Below, one piece after another: positions 1-8,622 of a stretch of DNA of 64,000 bases. The notes beneath the pieces were generated by a model. The model was given only the letters and a program-made list of their open reading frames with translations. It made no database searches and was not told the DNA's origin. Made by a program: the position numbers and the translations under genes. Where the stretch lies: contig NZ_JAHCSH010000003.1 in NCBI RefSeq assembly GCF_018474005.1, positions 186,001 to 250,000 of the forward strand. The letters are read 5' to 3'. The first letter of the stretch is position 1. Each line of letters begins with the position of its first letter. The DNA comes from Curvibacter sp. CHRR-16 (lineage in GTDB: Bacteria; Pseudomonadota; Gammaproteobacteria; Burkholderiales; Burkholderiaceae_C).

Positions 1-426
1 GGATACCGACGAAATGCACACAATGGAACCGCTTTGCTGCGCACGCATAGTGGGTAACACGGCTTGGGACATGTAGAGCGTGCCACGCAAACTCACATCC
101 AAAATGCGGTCATAGTCGGCACCGGTGATCTCCAGTGTCTTGACTGGTTGGGTAATGCCGGCGTTATTCACCAGGGTGTCAATACGTCCAAATGCATGCA
201 AGACCGCCGCAACTGCTGCATCGCACGATGCCTTGTCCGTGACATCAGCTACCAAGCCGATATGGCCTGCACCCAGCTGAGCGGCCGCTTCAGCAGGATT
301 AGCGCGCTCCAGATCCAGCACCGCTACGCGTGCACCCTGCGCGGCCATCATCCGTGCAGTGGCAAAACCCAAACCATTGACACCAGCGCCACCCGTGATG
401 ATGGCCACCTGATCTTTCAACAACAT
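1..426 (-). CDS. SDR-family oxidoreductase, C-terminal part outside window
   Basis: The minus strand from 426 encodes at least 142 residues beginning MLLKDQVAIITGG. This is a classical short-chain dehydrogenase: an N-terminal TGGAGxxGLG nucleotide-binding loop, a DVTD segment, the NNAG motif, and a C-terminal SSVS just at the window edge that should carry the catalytic Ser. The expected YxxxK lies outside the window. The start is supported by AAGGAG about 8 bases upstream of ATG. It is divergent from the LysR gene at 621, a common arrangement for a regulator and its target. The substrate cannot be read; FabG-like annotation would be generic. Confidence 0.85.
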   Translation of the reverse strand, partial: MLLKDQVAIITGGAGVNGLGFATARMMAAQGARVAVLDLERANPAEAAAQLGAGHIGLVADVTDKASCDAAVAAVLHAFGRIDTLVNNAGITQPVKTLEITGADYDRILDVSLRGTLYMSQAVLPTMRAQQSGSIVCISSVS

Positions 427-585
427 AACGCTTGTCTCCTTGGAATTGACACAGTGACAAGAGATGCCCTGTTCACCTAGCTGCGCGCCTTGCAAGGCTG
501 TGATGCGCAGGGTCTGTCTCTTGTTCTGTGTCCAGATTCTGGGATTGGCATATCCTGATGACAAGCGATTAAATGCCAGCGTAAG

Positions 586-600
586 ATGACCGTTTGTCAT
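586..600. promoter_or_regulatory. LysR-type T-N11-A dyad
   Basis: ATGAC-cgttt-GTCAT is a perfect 5-bp inverted repeat that fits the T-N11-A LysR operator form. It sits just upstream of the LysR start chosen at 621, in the divergent intergenic region with the SDR gene. It is inferred to be the autoregulatory and SDR-control site. The motif is short, so chance occurrence is possible. Confidence 0.35.
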
Positions 601-620
601 TTGATGTCAGGGTTGCCACC

Positions 621-1526
621 ATGTCTGCACTCCCACCAATTGCCAACTTGCAAGCCTTCGAAGCAGTGGCACGCCGCAAGAGTTTTGCATTGGCTGCAGC
701 GGAGTTGCACCTCACCGCTTCTGCCGTCAGTCACCAGATTGCCCGCTTGGAGGCGCAACTGGACATCCGCTTGTTTGAACGCAGTGCCCACGGGGTGCGT
801 CTGAGCCCTGCCGGGGAGCACTACCTGATGCATGTGAAAACGGCTATATCCGCTATCGCATCAGCCACCGAGGATTTGCGCAAAGGTATTCGCAATAGCC
901 TGTATGTGCATTCCGCACCCAGCATCGCCAGCCTATGGCTCATGCCCCGCTTGCACCGCTTTGCGCAAGCCCATCCCGACATTTCTCTCAATCTCTCTGC
1001 AGCCCATACGCCCAGCGACTTTGCTTTGGGCCAAGCCGATGTGGATATACGGTACGGTATCCCGCAATGGGGTGATTTGGTCGTAGAACCCTTGTTTGAA
1101 GAGTCCATCGTTCCCTTGGCAAGTCCCGCCTTTATCAAGCGGCATAAGCTCAAGAAGATTGCCCAATTGCTGGATGTCCCCCTGATTCAAAGCAATGTGA
1201 GCGTGGTGCAATGGTCTGACTGGTTTGCCCGCTATGCCACTTTGCGTGCGCCCGATCGTTTCCCCGTGCGGTTTGACCGTGCACAAATGTCACTCGATGC
1301 CGCCACGCAGGGGTTGGGCGTGGCACTGGAAAGCGCCGTCAATGCTGGTGGACACTTGGCCGAAGGAAAGTTGATTGCCCCCTTTGGCATGGACAAAGCC
1401 ATTCGGGTCAAGGCCCATTTTGCGGTTTACCCCCCCAGGCACGCCAAACGTCCCGTGGTCGAGGCGTTCCTTTCTTGGCTCCACACAGAGGCAGCAGAAG
1501 CTGCAAAAACATCAAGGTCGCCCTAG
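621..1526 (+). CDS. LysR-family transcriptional regulator, GcvA-like
   Basis: A product of 301 residues with an N-terminal winged HTH at about 5-65 (LQAFEAVARRKSFALAAAELHLTASAVS, then HQIARLEAQL), followed by a LysR substrate-binding domain. The opening MSALPPIANLQAFEAV is typical of the GcvA/AmpR branch. I chose ATG 621 and not the in-frame TTG at 594 because family alignment begins here and because the dyad at 586-600 would otherwise lie within the gene. No strong ribosome binding site precedes either start. It is divergent from the SDR gene, which is its probable target; the effector is unknown. Confidence 0.9.
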   Translation: MSALPPIANLQAFEAVARRKSFALAAAELHLTASAVSHQIARLEAQLDIRLFERSAHGVRLSPAGEHYLMHVKTAISAIASATEDLRKGIRNSLYVHSAPSIASLWLMPRLHRFAQAHPDISLNLSAAHTPSDFALGQADVDIRYGIPQWGDLVVEPLFEESIVPLASPAFIKRHKLKKIAQLLDVPLIQSNVSVVQWSDWFARYATLRAPDRFPVRFDRAQMSLDAATQGLGVALESAVNAGGHLAEGKLIAPFGMDKAIRVKAHFAVYPPRHAKRPVVEAFLSWLHTEAAEAAKTSRSP

Positions 1527-1529
1527 GCG

Positions 1530-2198
1530 CTACAAACCACACCCGCGCAGCACCAATCCCACTACGTGGTCGGTGGCGCGCTCAAAGTCACTGGCACGCA
1601 GAGTGGACTGCCCCATGACGGCGCAAATTTGCACATCAAAGTCGGCATAGGTTTGGGTGGCAGCCCAGATGGTGAAAAACAGCTGCATACCATCGACCGG
1701 GGCCATGCGGCCTTGCTCTACCCAGTACTGCACCACTGCCGCCTTCTCTAGCACCAGAAGGCGCAGCTCGGTGGCCAGCAGTTCTTGCACAACCTGCGCA
1801 CCGTGCAAAATTTCATTGGCCCACACCTTGGAGGCATCGGGTCGTTCGGCCGACAAGGCCATCTTGGCGCGGATGTAGCGCTCCAACGCGGTCCTGGGGT
1901 CGGCATCGCGGGTGATGCCGTGGGCGGGCATGAGCCAGTCGCTCAGGATGCGCTCCAGCACCGCGCGGTACAGCGCTTGTTTGGAGCCAAAGTAGTAGTG
2001 CAGATTGGCCTTGGGCAAGCCACTGGCCTCGGCAATGGCGGCCATGGTGGCACCGCCAAAACCTGCGCGGGCAAATACGTGCTCGGCAGCCAAAAGAATA
2101 AGGGCCTCATTCGCTTGGCGAATTTGGCCCTTGTTGCCAGCAGGGCTGGCGCTATCGGGCGTGGATTCTGGTGGGGAAATGTCCAACGGATGTTCCAT
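1530..2198 (-). CDS. TetR-family regulator, RutR-like
   Basis: A product of 222 residues from MEHPLDIS. The N-terminal TetR HTH is at about 28-75 (AEHVFARAGFGGATMAAIAE, then LPKANLHYYFGSKQALY). The C-terminal half contains IWAATQTYADFDVQ, which closely resembles the ligand-binding region of E. coli RutR, the uracil/thymine-responsive regulator of pyrimidine catabolism. It is the last gene of the ABC importer operon, 27 bases after the binding-protein gene. A RutR-type palindrome upstream of the operon at 5954-5967 fits autoregulation. Effector identity is inferred from similarity only. Confidence 0.85.
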   Translation of the reverse strand: MEHPLDISPPESTPDSASPAGNKGQIRQANEALILLAAEHVFARAGFGGATMAAIAEASGLPKANLHYYFGSKQALYRAVLERILSDWLMPAHGITRDADPRTALERYIRAKMALSAERPDASKVWANEILHGAQVVQELLATELRLLVLEKAAVVQYWVEQGRMAPVDGMQLFFTIWAATQTYADFDVQICAVMGQSTLRASDFERATDHVVGLVLRGCGL

Positions 2199-2225
2199 GC
2201 GCCCGATTATCAAACCACCGTTTGC

Positions 2226-3218
2226 TTACTTCTGCGCTGCGTCCCAAATAGCGTGGGAGTAAGCGGCTTTGCCCGGGTCTTTCTTGATGACAGGGTCGCT
2301 GCCACCGGCCAACAAGACCTTGACAGTACGCTCATACGCAGCAGGCTCTAGGTAACCAATTTTGGGCGAACCCGCATTGGTGATGAGTTTGGCCACGTTT
2401 TCCATCTGGCGCTTTTGCACCTTCACGCTGGCGCTGCCCGTGGTGTCGGCAGCCACCACGGCTTTAGCGGCACCTTCGGGGTCTTTTACGGCGTCATTCC
2501 AGCCCTTGAGGGTGGCTTTGAGGAACTTGCCCATCTTGGCCACAAAGGCGGGGTCTTTCAGGTTCTCTTCCAGCACGTACAAGCCGTCTTCCAGCGTGGC
2601 CACGCCTTCTTTTTCATAGAAGAAGGTGACCAGGTCTTTTTCCTTCACGCCCGCGTCCACCACCTGCCAGTACTCGTTGTAGATCATGGTCGAGATACAA
2701 GAGGCTTGGTTTTGCAACAGCGGATCGACGTTGAAACCTTGCTTGAGAATCTTGATGTCCGTACCGGGCTTGTAGCCCAGCTTGCTCATCCAGTTGAGGA
2801 AGGGGTATTCGTTGCCACCGTACCAAACCCCCAAAGTCTTGCCCTTGAAGTCTTTGGGAGAGGACACGCCGCTGGCCTTTTTGCAAGTCAGCATCAGGCC
2901 CGATTGGTTGAACACCTGGGCCACGTTCACCAGCGGTACACCGGCCTCACGGGCGGCCAAGGCCGAGGGCATCCAGTCCACCACGATGTCGGCTTGCTTG
3001 CCTGCAATGACTTGGGTGGGTGCAATGTCAGGGCCACCGGGTTTGATGGTCACGTCCAAGCCCGCGTCTTTGTAGTAGCCCTTGGCCGCTGCCACGTAGT
3101 AGCCCGCGAACTGGGCTTGCGGTACCCATTTGAGCTGAACAGTCACTTTGTCAGCCGCTACTGCCACCATACCAACCGTAGCCAGTGCCACAGCCAACAG
3201 TGTTTTGGAAAAACGCAT
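2226..3218 (-). CDS. ABC transporter substrate-binding protein, NMT1/THI5 family
   Basis: A product of 330 residues from MRFSKTLLAVALATVGMVAVAAD, a Sec signal peptide. The family-defining segment KWVPQAQFAGYYVAAAKGYY follows at about 28-47, with WYGGNEYPFLNWMSKLGY further on. This family binds pyrimidine or riboflavin-like precursors and some aliphatic sulfonate-type ligands in the periplasm. The start at 3218 is fixed by AAGGAG 7 bases upstream; longer in-frame extensions lack coding character. It follows the two permease genes in the same operon. The neighbouring RutR-like regulator favours a pyrimidine ligand, which is an inference. Confidence 0.9.
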   Translation of the reverse strand: MRFSKTLLAVALATVGMVAVAADKVTVQLKWVPQAQFAGYYVAAAKGYYKDAGLDVTIKPGGPDIAPTQVIAGKQADIVVDWMPSALAAREAGVPLVNVAQVFNQSGLMLTCKKASGVSSPKDFKGKTLGVWYGGNEYPFLNWMSKLGYKPGTDIKILKQGFNVDPLLQNQASCISTMIYNEYWQVVDAGVKEKDLVTFFYEKEGVATLEDGLYVLEENLKDPAFVAKMGKFLKATLKGWNDAVKDPEGAAKAVVAADTTGSASVKVQKRQMENVAKLITNAGSPKIGYLEPAAYERTVKVLLAGGSDPVIKKDPGKAAYSHAIWDAAQK

Positions 3219-3275
3219 GGAACTCTCCTTGAAGGGGTTAGGACAAACAGAACACACACACTCACAGAACACTGA

Positions 3276-4154
3276 TCACCCCTCCCGCACGGAAGGGTGC
3301 CAGAACGCGGCACGACGCTCCAGCGCCACCAGCACGGCATACGCGGCAGAACCCGTGATAGCCGCCACCACGATGGCGCCCCAGACCAGCGGCATGTTCA
3401 TGCGCGCAGCCTCGGTCGAAATACGAAAACCCAAGCCCGCGGTGGGCGAGCCGAAAAACTCCGCCACGATGGCGCCAATGAGGGCCAGCGTGGCATTGAC
3501 CTTGAGCGCGCTAAACATGAAGGGCAGCGCGCAAGGCAGGCGTAGCGCCAGCAGCGTGCGGTGGTAGCTGGTGGCGTAGCTGTACATCAGCTCGCGCTCC
3601 AGCTTACCCGCCGCCTTGAGCCCGGCCAAGGTGGACACCAGCATGGGGAAAAACGTCATGAGCACTACCACGGCTGCCTTGGAGGGCCACTCAAAGCCAA
3701 ACCACATGACGGCAATGGGTGCCACCCCCACCAGCGGCATGGCGCTGGTGAGCGAGGCCACGGGCAGCAAGCCGCGCTGCAAGAAGGGCAGGCGGTCAAT
3801 GGCCACTGCCACCACAAAGCCCAAACCACAGCCCAGCGACCAGCCTATGACGACTGCTTTGAGCACGGTTTGCACAAAGTCTTCCCACAGCTTGTCGGTG
3901 TTGGTCATGAAAGACTCCACCACCAAACTGGGCGCGGGCAGCAGCACGCGTGGCACGTCAAAAGCGCGCACCAAGAGCTCCCAAAACACCAGCACCCACA
4001 GCCCAAACAGGGTGGCCGTGGCAGTAGTGCTCCAGCGTCCGCCGCCATCCCACGCGGCCACGGCGCGCACGCTCCACACAGCCAGTACCACCAGCCCGAG
4101 CAACGCGGGCCAGAACCACGGGGCCGATGCCAATCCAGTAGCCATATTGCTCAT
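3276..4154 (-). CDS. ABC transporter permease, BPD_transp_1 type
   Basis: A product of 292 residues with about six membrane segments. It has the permease EAA loop near 190-225 (ELMYSYATSYHRTLLALRLP), which contacts the ATPase. The start at 4154 has GAAGGA upstream and overlaps the end of the preceding permease gene by a few bases inside its stop region, indicating coupling. It pairs with the second permease to form a heterodimeric channel of the NMT1-type importer, similar to SsuC/TauC/ThiX proteins. Confidence 0.9.
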   Translation of the reverse strand: MSNMATGLASAPWFWPALLGLVVLAVWSVRAVAAWDGGGRWSTTATATLFGLWVLVFWELLVRAFDVPRVLLPAPSLVVESFMTNTDKLWEDFVQTVLKAVVIGWSLGCGLGFVVAVAIDRLPFLQRGLLPVASLTSAMPLVGVAPIAVMWFGFEWPSKAAVVVLMTFFPMLVSTLAGLKAAGKLERELMYSYATSYHRTLLALRLPCALPFMFSALKVNATLALIGAIVAEFFGSPTAGLGFRISTEAARMNMPLVWGAIVVAAITGSAAYAVLVALERRAAFWHPSVREG

Positions 4155-4164
4155 GTGTGTTCCT

Positions 4165-5055
4165 TCATACCCGGCCCCAGTTGCGCAGCACCATGCGCTC
4201 TGCCAGCGCCACTGCGCCCGTGAGCGCCAGCCCCAGCAAAGCCGAGACCACCAGTGCAGACCAAATTTGTACCGTCTGCCCGTAGTACGAACCCGTGAGC
4301 AAGCGCGCACCCAAACCGGCTTGGGCACCGGTCGGCAACTCGGCCACCATAGCCCCCACCAACCCTGCCGCTACGCCTACACGCAGCGCTGGAAAGAGGA
4401 AAGGCAAAGCCGCTGGCAAGCGCAGCAGCCATAGCGTTTGCCAAGGCTTGGTAGCGTAGGTGTGCAGCAACTCCATCTCTATCTTTTGCGGTGAGCGCAA
4501 GCCCTGCACCATGGCCACCGTGACGGGAAAGAAGCACAAATACGCGGCAATCATCGCCTTGGGTGCGGTGCCCGAAAAGCCCAAGCTGCCCAGCGCCACC
4601 AGCAAGATGGGCGCAATGGCCAGCACCGGCACGGTTTGCGAGGCGACGATCCACGGCAGCAGCGCCTTGTTGAGCGTGCGGCTGTGCACGATGAGCACCG
4701 CCAGCAGCAGCCCCACCAATGTGCCGATACAGAAGCCCAGCAAGGTGGACTGCCCCGTGACGGCCACGTGGTAGAGCAGGTTGCGCGGTGAATCGATGGG
4801 CCAATCGACCAGACTCTCGTACAGGTCTTGCACCACCTGGTGCGGTGCGGGCATGAGGGGGCGCTCCATGGTCATGGTGGCCACGAACAACTCCTGCTGG
4901 GTATAACCCGCTTCAGCATCCAGTACACGCTCTATAGCGCCCGGTGCATTGAGCCACCACGCGGCCCCGTACCAGGCCAACACAATGGCCAACAGCACCG
5001 TAGCAATGGGCAAGCCCCGGTGGAGCCAATGTTGCAGCGCTGTCGCCTTAGCCAT
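4165..5055 (-). CDS. ABC transporter permease, BPD_transp_1 type
   Basis: A product of 296 residues from MAKATALQHWLHRG. It has an N-terminal membrane segment, a periplasmic stretch of about 60 residues, then the inner-membrane permease domain with EAA-type loop (ELLHTYATKPWQTLWLLRLP). ATG 5055 overlaps the end of the ATPase gene (stop at 5048-5050); ATG 5064 is an alternative. It is a paralogue of the next permease in the operon, so the importer probably has two different membrane subunits. Confidence 0.88.
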   Translation of the reverse strand: MAKATALQHWLHRGLPIATVLLAIVLAWYGAAWWLNAPGAIERVLDAEAGYTQQELFVATMTMERPLMPAPHQVVQDLYESLVDWPIDSPRNLLYHVAVTGQSTLLGFCIGTLVGLLLAVLIVHSRTLNKALLPWIVASQTVPVLAIAPILLVALGSLGFSGTAPKAMIAAYLCFFPVTVAMVQGLRSPQKIEMELLHTYATKPWQTLWLLRLPAALPFLFPALRVGVAAGLVGAMVAELPTGAQAGLGARLLTGSYYGQTVQIWSALVVSALLGLALTGAVALAERMVLRNWGRV

Positions 5056-5890
5056 GGTGCCCATCCGCCAAGGCTTCGCGCACCTCGTGGGCAATGCGCA
5101 CAAACTCGGGGCTGTCGCGCAGATCCAAGTTGCGTTCATCAGGCAAGGTGGAATCGATCACCTTGACGATGCGCCCCGGGCGTGGCGACATGACGACGAT
5201 CTTGCTGGACAGGTACACCGCCTCGGCAATGGAGTGGGTCACAAACACCACCGTGCGGCGTTCACGCTGCCAGAGCTGCTGCAACTGCTCATTGAGGCGG
5301 TCGCGGGTGATCTCGTCCAATGCCCCAAAGGGTTCGTCCATCATCAAAATCTGGGGTTCGAAGGACAGTGCCCGCGCTATGGACACGCGCTGTTGCATGC
5401 CGCCTGAGAGCTGCCACGGGTATTTGCGCTCGAATCCTTTGAGGCCCACCTGCTCTAGCTGCGCCAGGGCGATGGCCTGCGCCTGCGCTTTGGAGCGGCC
5501 TTGGATTTGCAGCGGTAGCGTCACATTGGCCAACACAGTGCGCCACGGAAACAAGGCTGGTGCTTGGAACACATACCCATAGGCACGATTCAAGCGCGCT
5601 TGGTGAGGGGTCAGGCCATTGACCAGCACTTGACCGGAGGTGATAGGCTCCAAATCGGCAATGACGCGCAGCAACGTGGTTTTGCCACAGCCCGAGGGGC
5701 CGATGAGCGACACAAACTCGCCATCGGCAATGCTCAGGTCGATATCGCTGAGCGCATGCACGGGCGTATCGGCTGTTTGGTAAATGACATTGGCCGCACT
5801 GACCTGCACGGCCAATTTGCTGTCAGGAGCGCCTCCCGAACGGGGCATGGCTGCGCCGGGCGCGGTAGCATCGGTATGGTTCATGAACAT
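5048..5890 (-). CDS. ABC transporter ATP-binding protein, SsuB/TauB-like
   Basis: A product of 280 residues. The Walker A is GPSGCGKTTLL (about 63-73), the Q-loop lies near YVFQAPALFPW, the signature is LSGGMQQRVSIARAL, Walker B is ILMMDEPFGALDE, and the switch His is in VTHSIAEA. It energises the NMT1-type importer encoded downstream. It is the first gene of the operon, with the RutR-like operator about 65 bases upstream. Starts at 5890 or 5884 are both possible; neither has an obvious ribosome binding site. Confidence 0.93.
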   Translation of the reverse strand: MFMNHTDATAPGAAMPRSGGAPDSKLAVQVSAANVIYQTADTPVHALSDIDLSIADGEFVSLIGPSGCGKTTLLRVIADLEPITSGQVLVNGLTPHQARLNRAYGYVFQAPALFPWRTVLANVTLPLQIQGRSKAQAQAIALAQLEQVGLKGFERKYPWQLSGGMQQRVSIARALSFEPQILMMDEPFGALDEITRDRLNEQLQQLWQRERRTVVFVTHSIAEAVYLSSKIVVMSPRPGRIVKVIDSTLPDERNLDLRDSPEFVRIAHEVREALADGHHG

Positions 5891-5953
5891 GCTTTGCTGT
5901 GGCCTTGTGCCGCACCAAAAGCAGGCACGGCGGTTGATTCATGATGCAAAACC

Positions 5954-5967
5954 TAACCATTTGGTCA
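5954..5967. promoter_or_regulatory. RutR-type operator candidate
   Basis: TAACCA-TT-TGGTCA matches the RutR consensus TGACCA-NN-TGGTCA except for one G-to-A change in the left arm. It lies between the importer ATPase gene (minus) and the FAD oxidase gene (plus), so it could control both. The operon ends with a RutR-like regulator. The consensus is from knowledge of E. coli RutR; binding here is inferred. Confidence 0.6.
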
Positions 5968-6074
5968 GGAACTGCATCGGCTAAGCCAGAAGCGTGCCAG
6001 TATGCACCACCCATGCAAGCTCGTAATCCCTAAGCCTCGCCGTGTCCAGCCACGCCCACCACACCGCTCCCGCC

Positions 6075-7478
6075 ATGCACACAACCCCTAGCGCCAACAC
6101 CCCCCAGTTGCCTGCCTTGCTGGCCGCACTCCAGAGCCGTTTTGGCACCCAATTTTCGGCTGCGCTAGCCGTGCGTGAGCAACACGGGCGCGATGAGTCG
6201 GCGTTTGACATTGCCCCGCCCGACGCCGTGGTATTCGCCCAGTCCACACAGGATGTGGCCGATGCGCTGGCGCTGTGCCAGCAGCACCGCGTACCGCTAA
6301 TTCCCTTTGGCGCGGGTTCATCACTGGAAGGGCATTTGCTGGCCGTGCATGGTGGCATCAGCCTCGATATGAGCCGCATGGACGCGGTATTGGCCATCCA
6401 CCCCGAAGACCTGACCGCGACCGTGCAGCCCGGCGTGACGCGCAAGCAGCTCAACGAAGCGCTGAAAAGCCACGGCCTGTTTTTCCCCATAGACCCCGGA
6501 GCGGATGCCAGCATCGGTGGCATGACGGCCACCCGTGCCAGCGGCACCAATGCCGTGCGCTACGGCACCATGCGTGAGAACGTGCTGGCACTGGAAGTGG
6601 TGGCGGCCAATGGCGAAGTGCTGCACACCGGCACCCGCGCCAAGAAAAGCAGTGCGGGCTACGACCTGACCCGCCTGCTGGTGGGCAGCGAGGGCACTTT
6701 GGGCGTGTTCACCGCCATCACACTCAAGCTCTACCCCCTGCCCGAAGCAGTGATGGCCGCTACGTGCAGCTTTGCCACACTGGCCGATGCGGTGAACACC
6801 ACCATCCAAATCATCCAACTGGGTGTTCCGATCGCCCGCTGCGAACTGCTCGATGCGCAAACCGTGGGCATGGTCAACACCCACTCGCGCTTGAACCTGC
6901 CACTGGCGCCGCTGCTGCTGATGGAGTTCCACGGCTCCCCCGCAAGCGTGCAAGAGCAAGTGGAGACAGTACAAGCCATCGCGCAAGACAACCACGTGCT
7001 GGGCTTTGACTGGGCCAGCACGCCCGAGGAACGCACACGGCTGTGGACAGCGCGGCACAACGCGTACTTTGCCGGGCTGCAATCGCGCCCGGGCTGCAAA
7101 GTGATTACCACCGATGCCTGCGTGCCCATCTCACAACTGGCGCAGGCTATTTTGCAATCGGTAGACGAAGCCAACGCCGCACAGCAACCGTACTTTCTGG
7201 TCGGTCACGTGGGCGATGGCAACTTCCACATGGGCTATTTGATCGACCCCGCCCAACCTGCCGAGCGTGTACGGGCTGAGCAACTCAACACCCAACTGGT
7301 ACGCCGCGCCTTGCGCCTAGGTGGTACCTGCACGGGGGAGCACGGCGTGGGGCTGCACAAGCAAGACTTTTTGCTGGAAGAAACTGGCGCTGCTGCGGTG
7401 GGCATGATGCGCGCTATCAAACAGGCGCTGGATCCCTACGGCATTTTGAACCCCGGCAAAGTATTTGCCGGGAACTGA
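6075..7478 (+). CDS. FAD-linked 2-hydroxyacid dehydrogenase (D-lactate dehydrogenase / GlcD type)
   Basis: A product of 467 residues with an N-terminal FAD_binding_4 domain (PFGAGSSLEGH near 90, then DPGADASIGGMTATRASGTNAVRYG) and a C-terminal FAD-oxidase domain. The C-terminal part carries GHVGDGNFH and the terminal GGTCTGEHGVG...DPYGILNPGK motif. Such enzymes oxidise D-lactate, glycolate or longer 2-hydroxyacids and pass electrons to cytochrome or quinone. I used ATG 6075; a GTG at 6042 would add 11 residues. It is divergent from the ABC importer and shares its intergenic operator region. Confidence 0.9.
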   Translation: MHTTPSANTPQLPALLAALQSRFGTQFSAALAVREQHGRDESAFDIAPPDAVVFAQSTQDVADALALCQQHRVPLIPFGAGSSLEGHLLAVHGGISLDMSRMDAVLAIHPEDLTATVQPGVTRKQLNEALKSHGLFFPIDPGADASIGGMTATRASGTNAVRYGTMRENVLALEVVAANGEVLHTGTRAKKSSAGYDLTRLLVGSEGTLGVFTAITLKLYPLPEAVMAATCSFATLADAVNTTIQIIQLGVPIARCELLDAQTVGMVNTHSRLNLPLAPLLLMEFHGSPASVQEQVETVQAIAQDNHVLGFDWASTPEERTRLWTARHNAYFAGLQSRPGCKVITTDACVPISQLAQAILQSVDEANAAQQPYFLVGHVGDGNFHMGYLIDPAQPAERVRAEQLNTQLVRRALRLGGTCTGEHGVGLHKQDFLLEETGAAAVGMMRAIKQALDPYGILNPGKVFAGN

Positions 7479-7486
7479 GTCCACGC

Positions 7487-7786
7487 TCAGGCAGAAAGCG
7501 GCCTGCTCTCATCCCACTCAATGCGCATGGGAGCCTTGCGTGAAAACAAGGCCACATGCTCATCGAGCACATGCTGTACACGCGCTAATAACTCCGCGCT
7601 GCTCGCTTGGCATTCAAACTGAATGTGCTCGGTACCCGCTTGCATGTGGCAATCCCCCCAATCGAAGTGCGCCGTTCCCTGTTCTTCGGTGTACTCGACC
7701 GCGATTTTTTTGCTGAAGTGGTAGCACAAGCGCACCATGATGCGACTTGCTTCTGCGGTTGGCAGTTGTCCTTTTTGGTAATACAT
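7487..7786 (-). CDS. DUF2218 family small protein
   Basis: A product of 99 residues matching the DUF2218 pattern: an N-terminal ASRIMVRLCYHFSKKIAVEY stretch, a central FDWGDCHMQ, and an acidic C-terminal region ending near HVALFSRKAPMRIEWDE. No signal peptide or membrane segment, so probably cytoplasmic. It lies 65 bases downstream of the siderophore ABC ATPase on the same strand and is probably the last gene of the uptake operon. The family is often found beside iron-uptake genes; its biochemical function is not known to me. Confidence 0.8.
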   Translation of the reverse strand: MYYQKGQLPTAEASRIMVRLCYHFSKKIAVEYTEEQGTAHFDWGDCHMQAGTEHIQFECQASSAELLARVQHVLDEHVALFSRKAPMRIEWDESRPLSA

Positions 7787-7851
7787 AACTCACACTTTTT
7801 TGAAAAAATACCCCAGCAACTGGGCCATACGCTGTGGTGGTGAAGGGCTGT

Positions 7852-8622
7852 TTACAGTGCGCGCTCCACAATGACTACAGGCGTGTCTTGGCTGCAGCGC
7901 TCTACCCGCGCTTCTATGCCATAGGCTTGGCGCAGCAAATCGGGGCTGAGCACCTCCGCAGGGCTGCCCTGAGCCAGTAAACGGCCTTGCGCCAGCACCC
8001 ACCACTGGGCGCCAAAGCGGGCCGCCAAGTTGAGGTCATGCACGGCCATCAAGCACAGGGTTTGGTAGCGCTGCACATGTGCCTGCAAAGCCTGCATCAG
8101 GCACAGCTGCCAGCGCAAATCCAGCGCACTGGTGGGCTCATCGAGCAAGAGCAAGCGTGGCGCACGCGCCAGCAACTGGGCCAGCCCCGCCATCTGACGC
8201 TGCCCACCGGACAGGGTTGCCAAAGGGCGCATGGCCAGTGCCTCAAGCTGCAAATCCAGCAGCACCGCTTGCACACGCTCCAGTGCCTGCTGCGCTCCCC
8301 ACTGTGGGCAGGCGGTACGCACGGCCCCCAGTACCGACTCAAACACACTCAGCGAAGTGGTTTGCGGCAATGTCTGTGGCATGTAGGCGATGTGCCGCGC
8401 CCGCTGTGCAGGATTCCAGCGTGACAAGTCTTCACCATCGAGTAGCACGGCACCTTGCATTGTCTGCAACCCTGCCAAAGCTCTGAGCAGGGAGGACTTG
8501 CCGGCTCCATTGGCTCCCACCAGGGCCACCATAGCGCCCTGCTGCTGGGTTTGTGCATGCACGTCTTGCAATACGGTGTGACCACCATAGGCTACGCCCA
8601 AGCCTTGTAACACCAAACTCAT
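7852..8622 (-). CDS. Iron-siderophore ABC transporter ATP-binding protein, FepC/FecE type
   Basis: A product of 256 residues with Walker A GANGAGKSSLL (about 37-47), signature LSGGQRQMAGLAQLLA, Walker B LLLLDEPTSALD and the H-loop in MAVHDLNLAA. It powers import of a ferric siderophore across the inner membrane with the FecCD permease. Its ATG overlaps the permease stop in an ATGA arrangement, indicating translational coupling. It is the fourth gene of the fepA-type operon. Confidence 0.93.
   Translation of the reverse strand: MSLVLQGLGVAYGGHTVLQDVHAQTQQQGAMVALVGANGAGKSSLLRALAGLQTMQGAVLLDGEDLSRWNPAQRARHIAYMPQTLPQTTSLSVFESVLGAVRTACPQWGAQQALERVQAVLLDLQLEALAMRPLATLSGGQRQMAGLAQLLARAPRLLLLDEPTSALDLRWQLCLMQALQAHVQRYQTLCLMAVHDLNLAARFGAQWWVLAQGRLLAQGSPAEVLSPDLLRQAYGIEARVERCSQDTPVVIVERAL

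Noticed and set aside
2415..3275. Plus-strand frame of 286 codons
   Set aside because: Antisense to the NMT1-type binding protein gene, which has signal peptide, family motifs and ribosome binding site.
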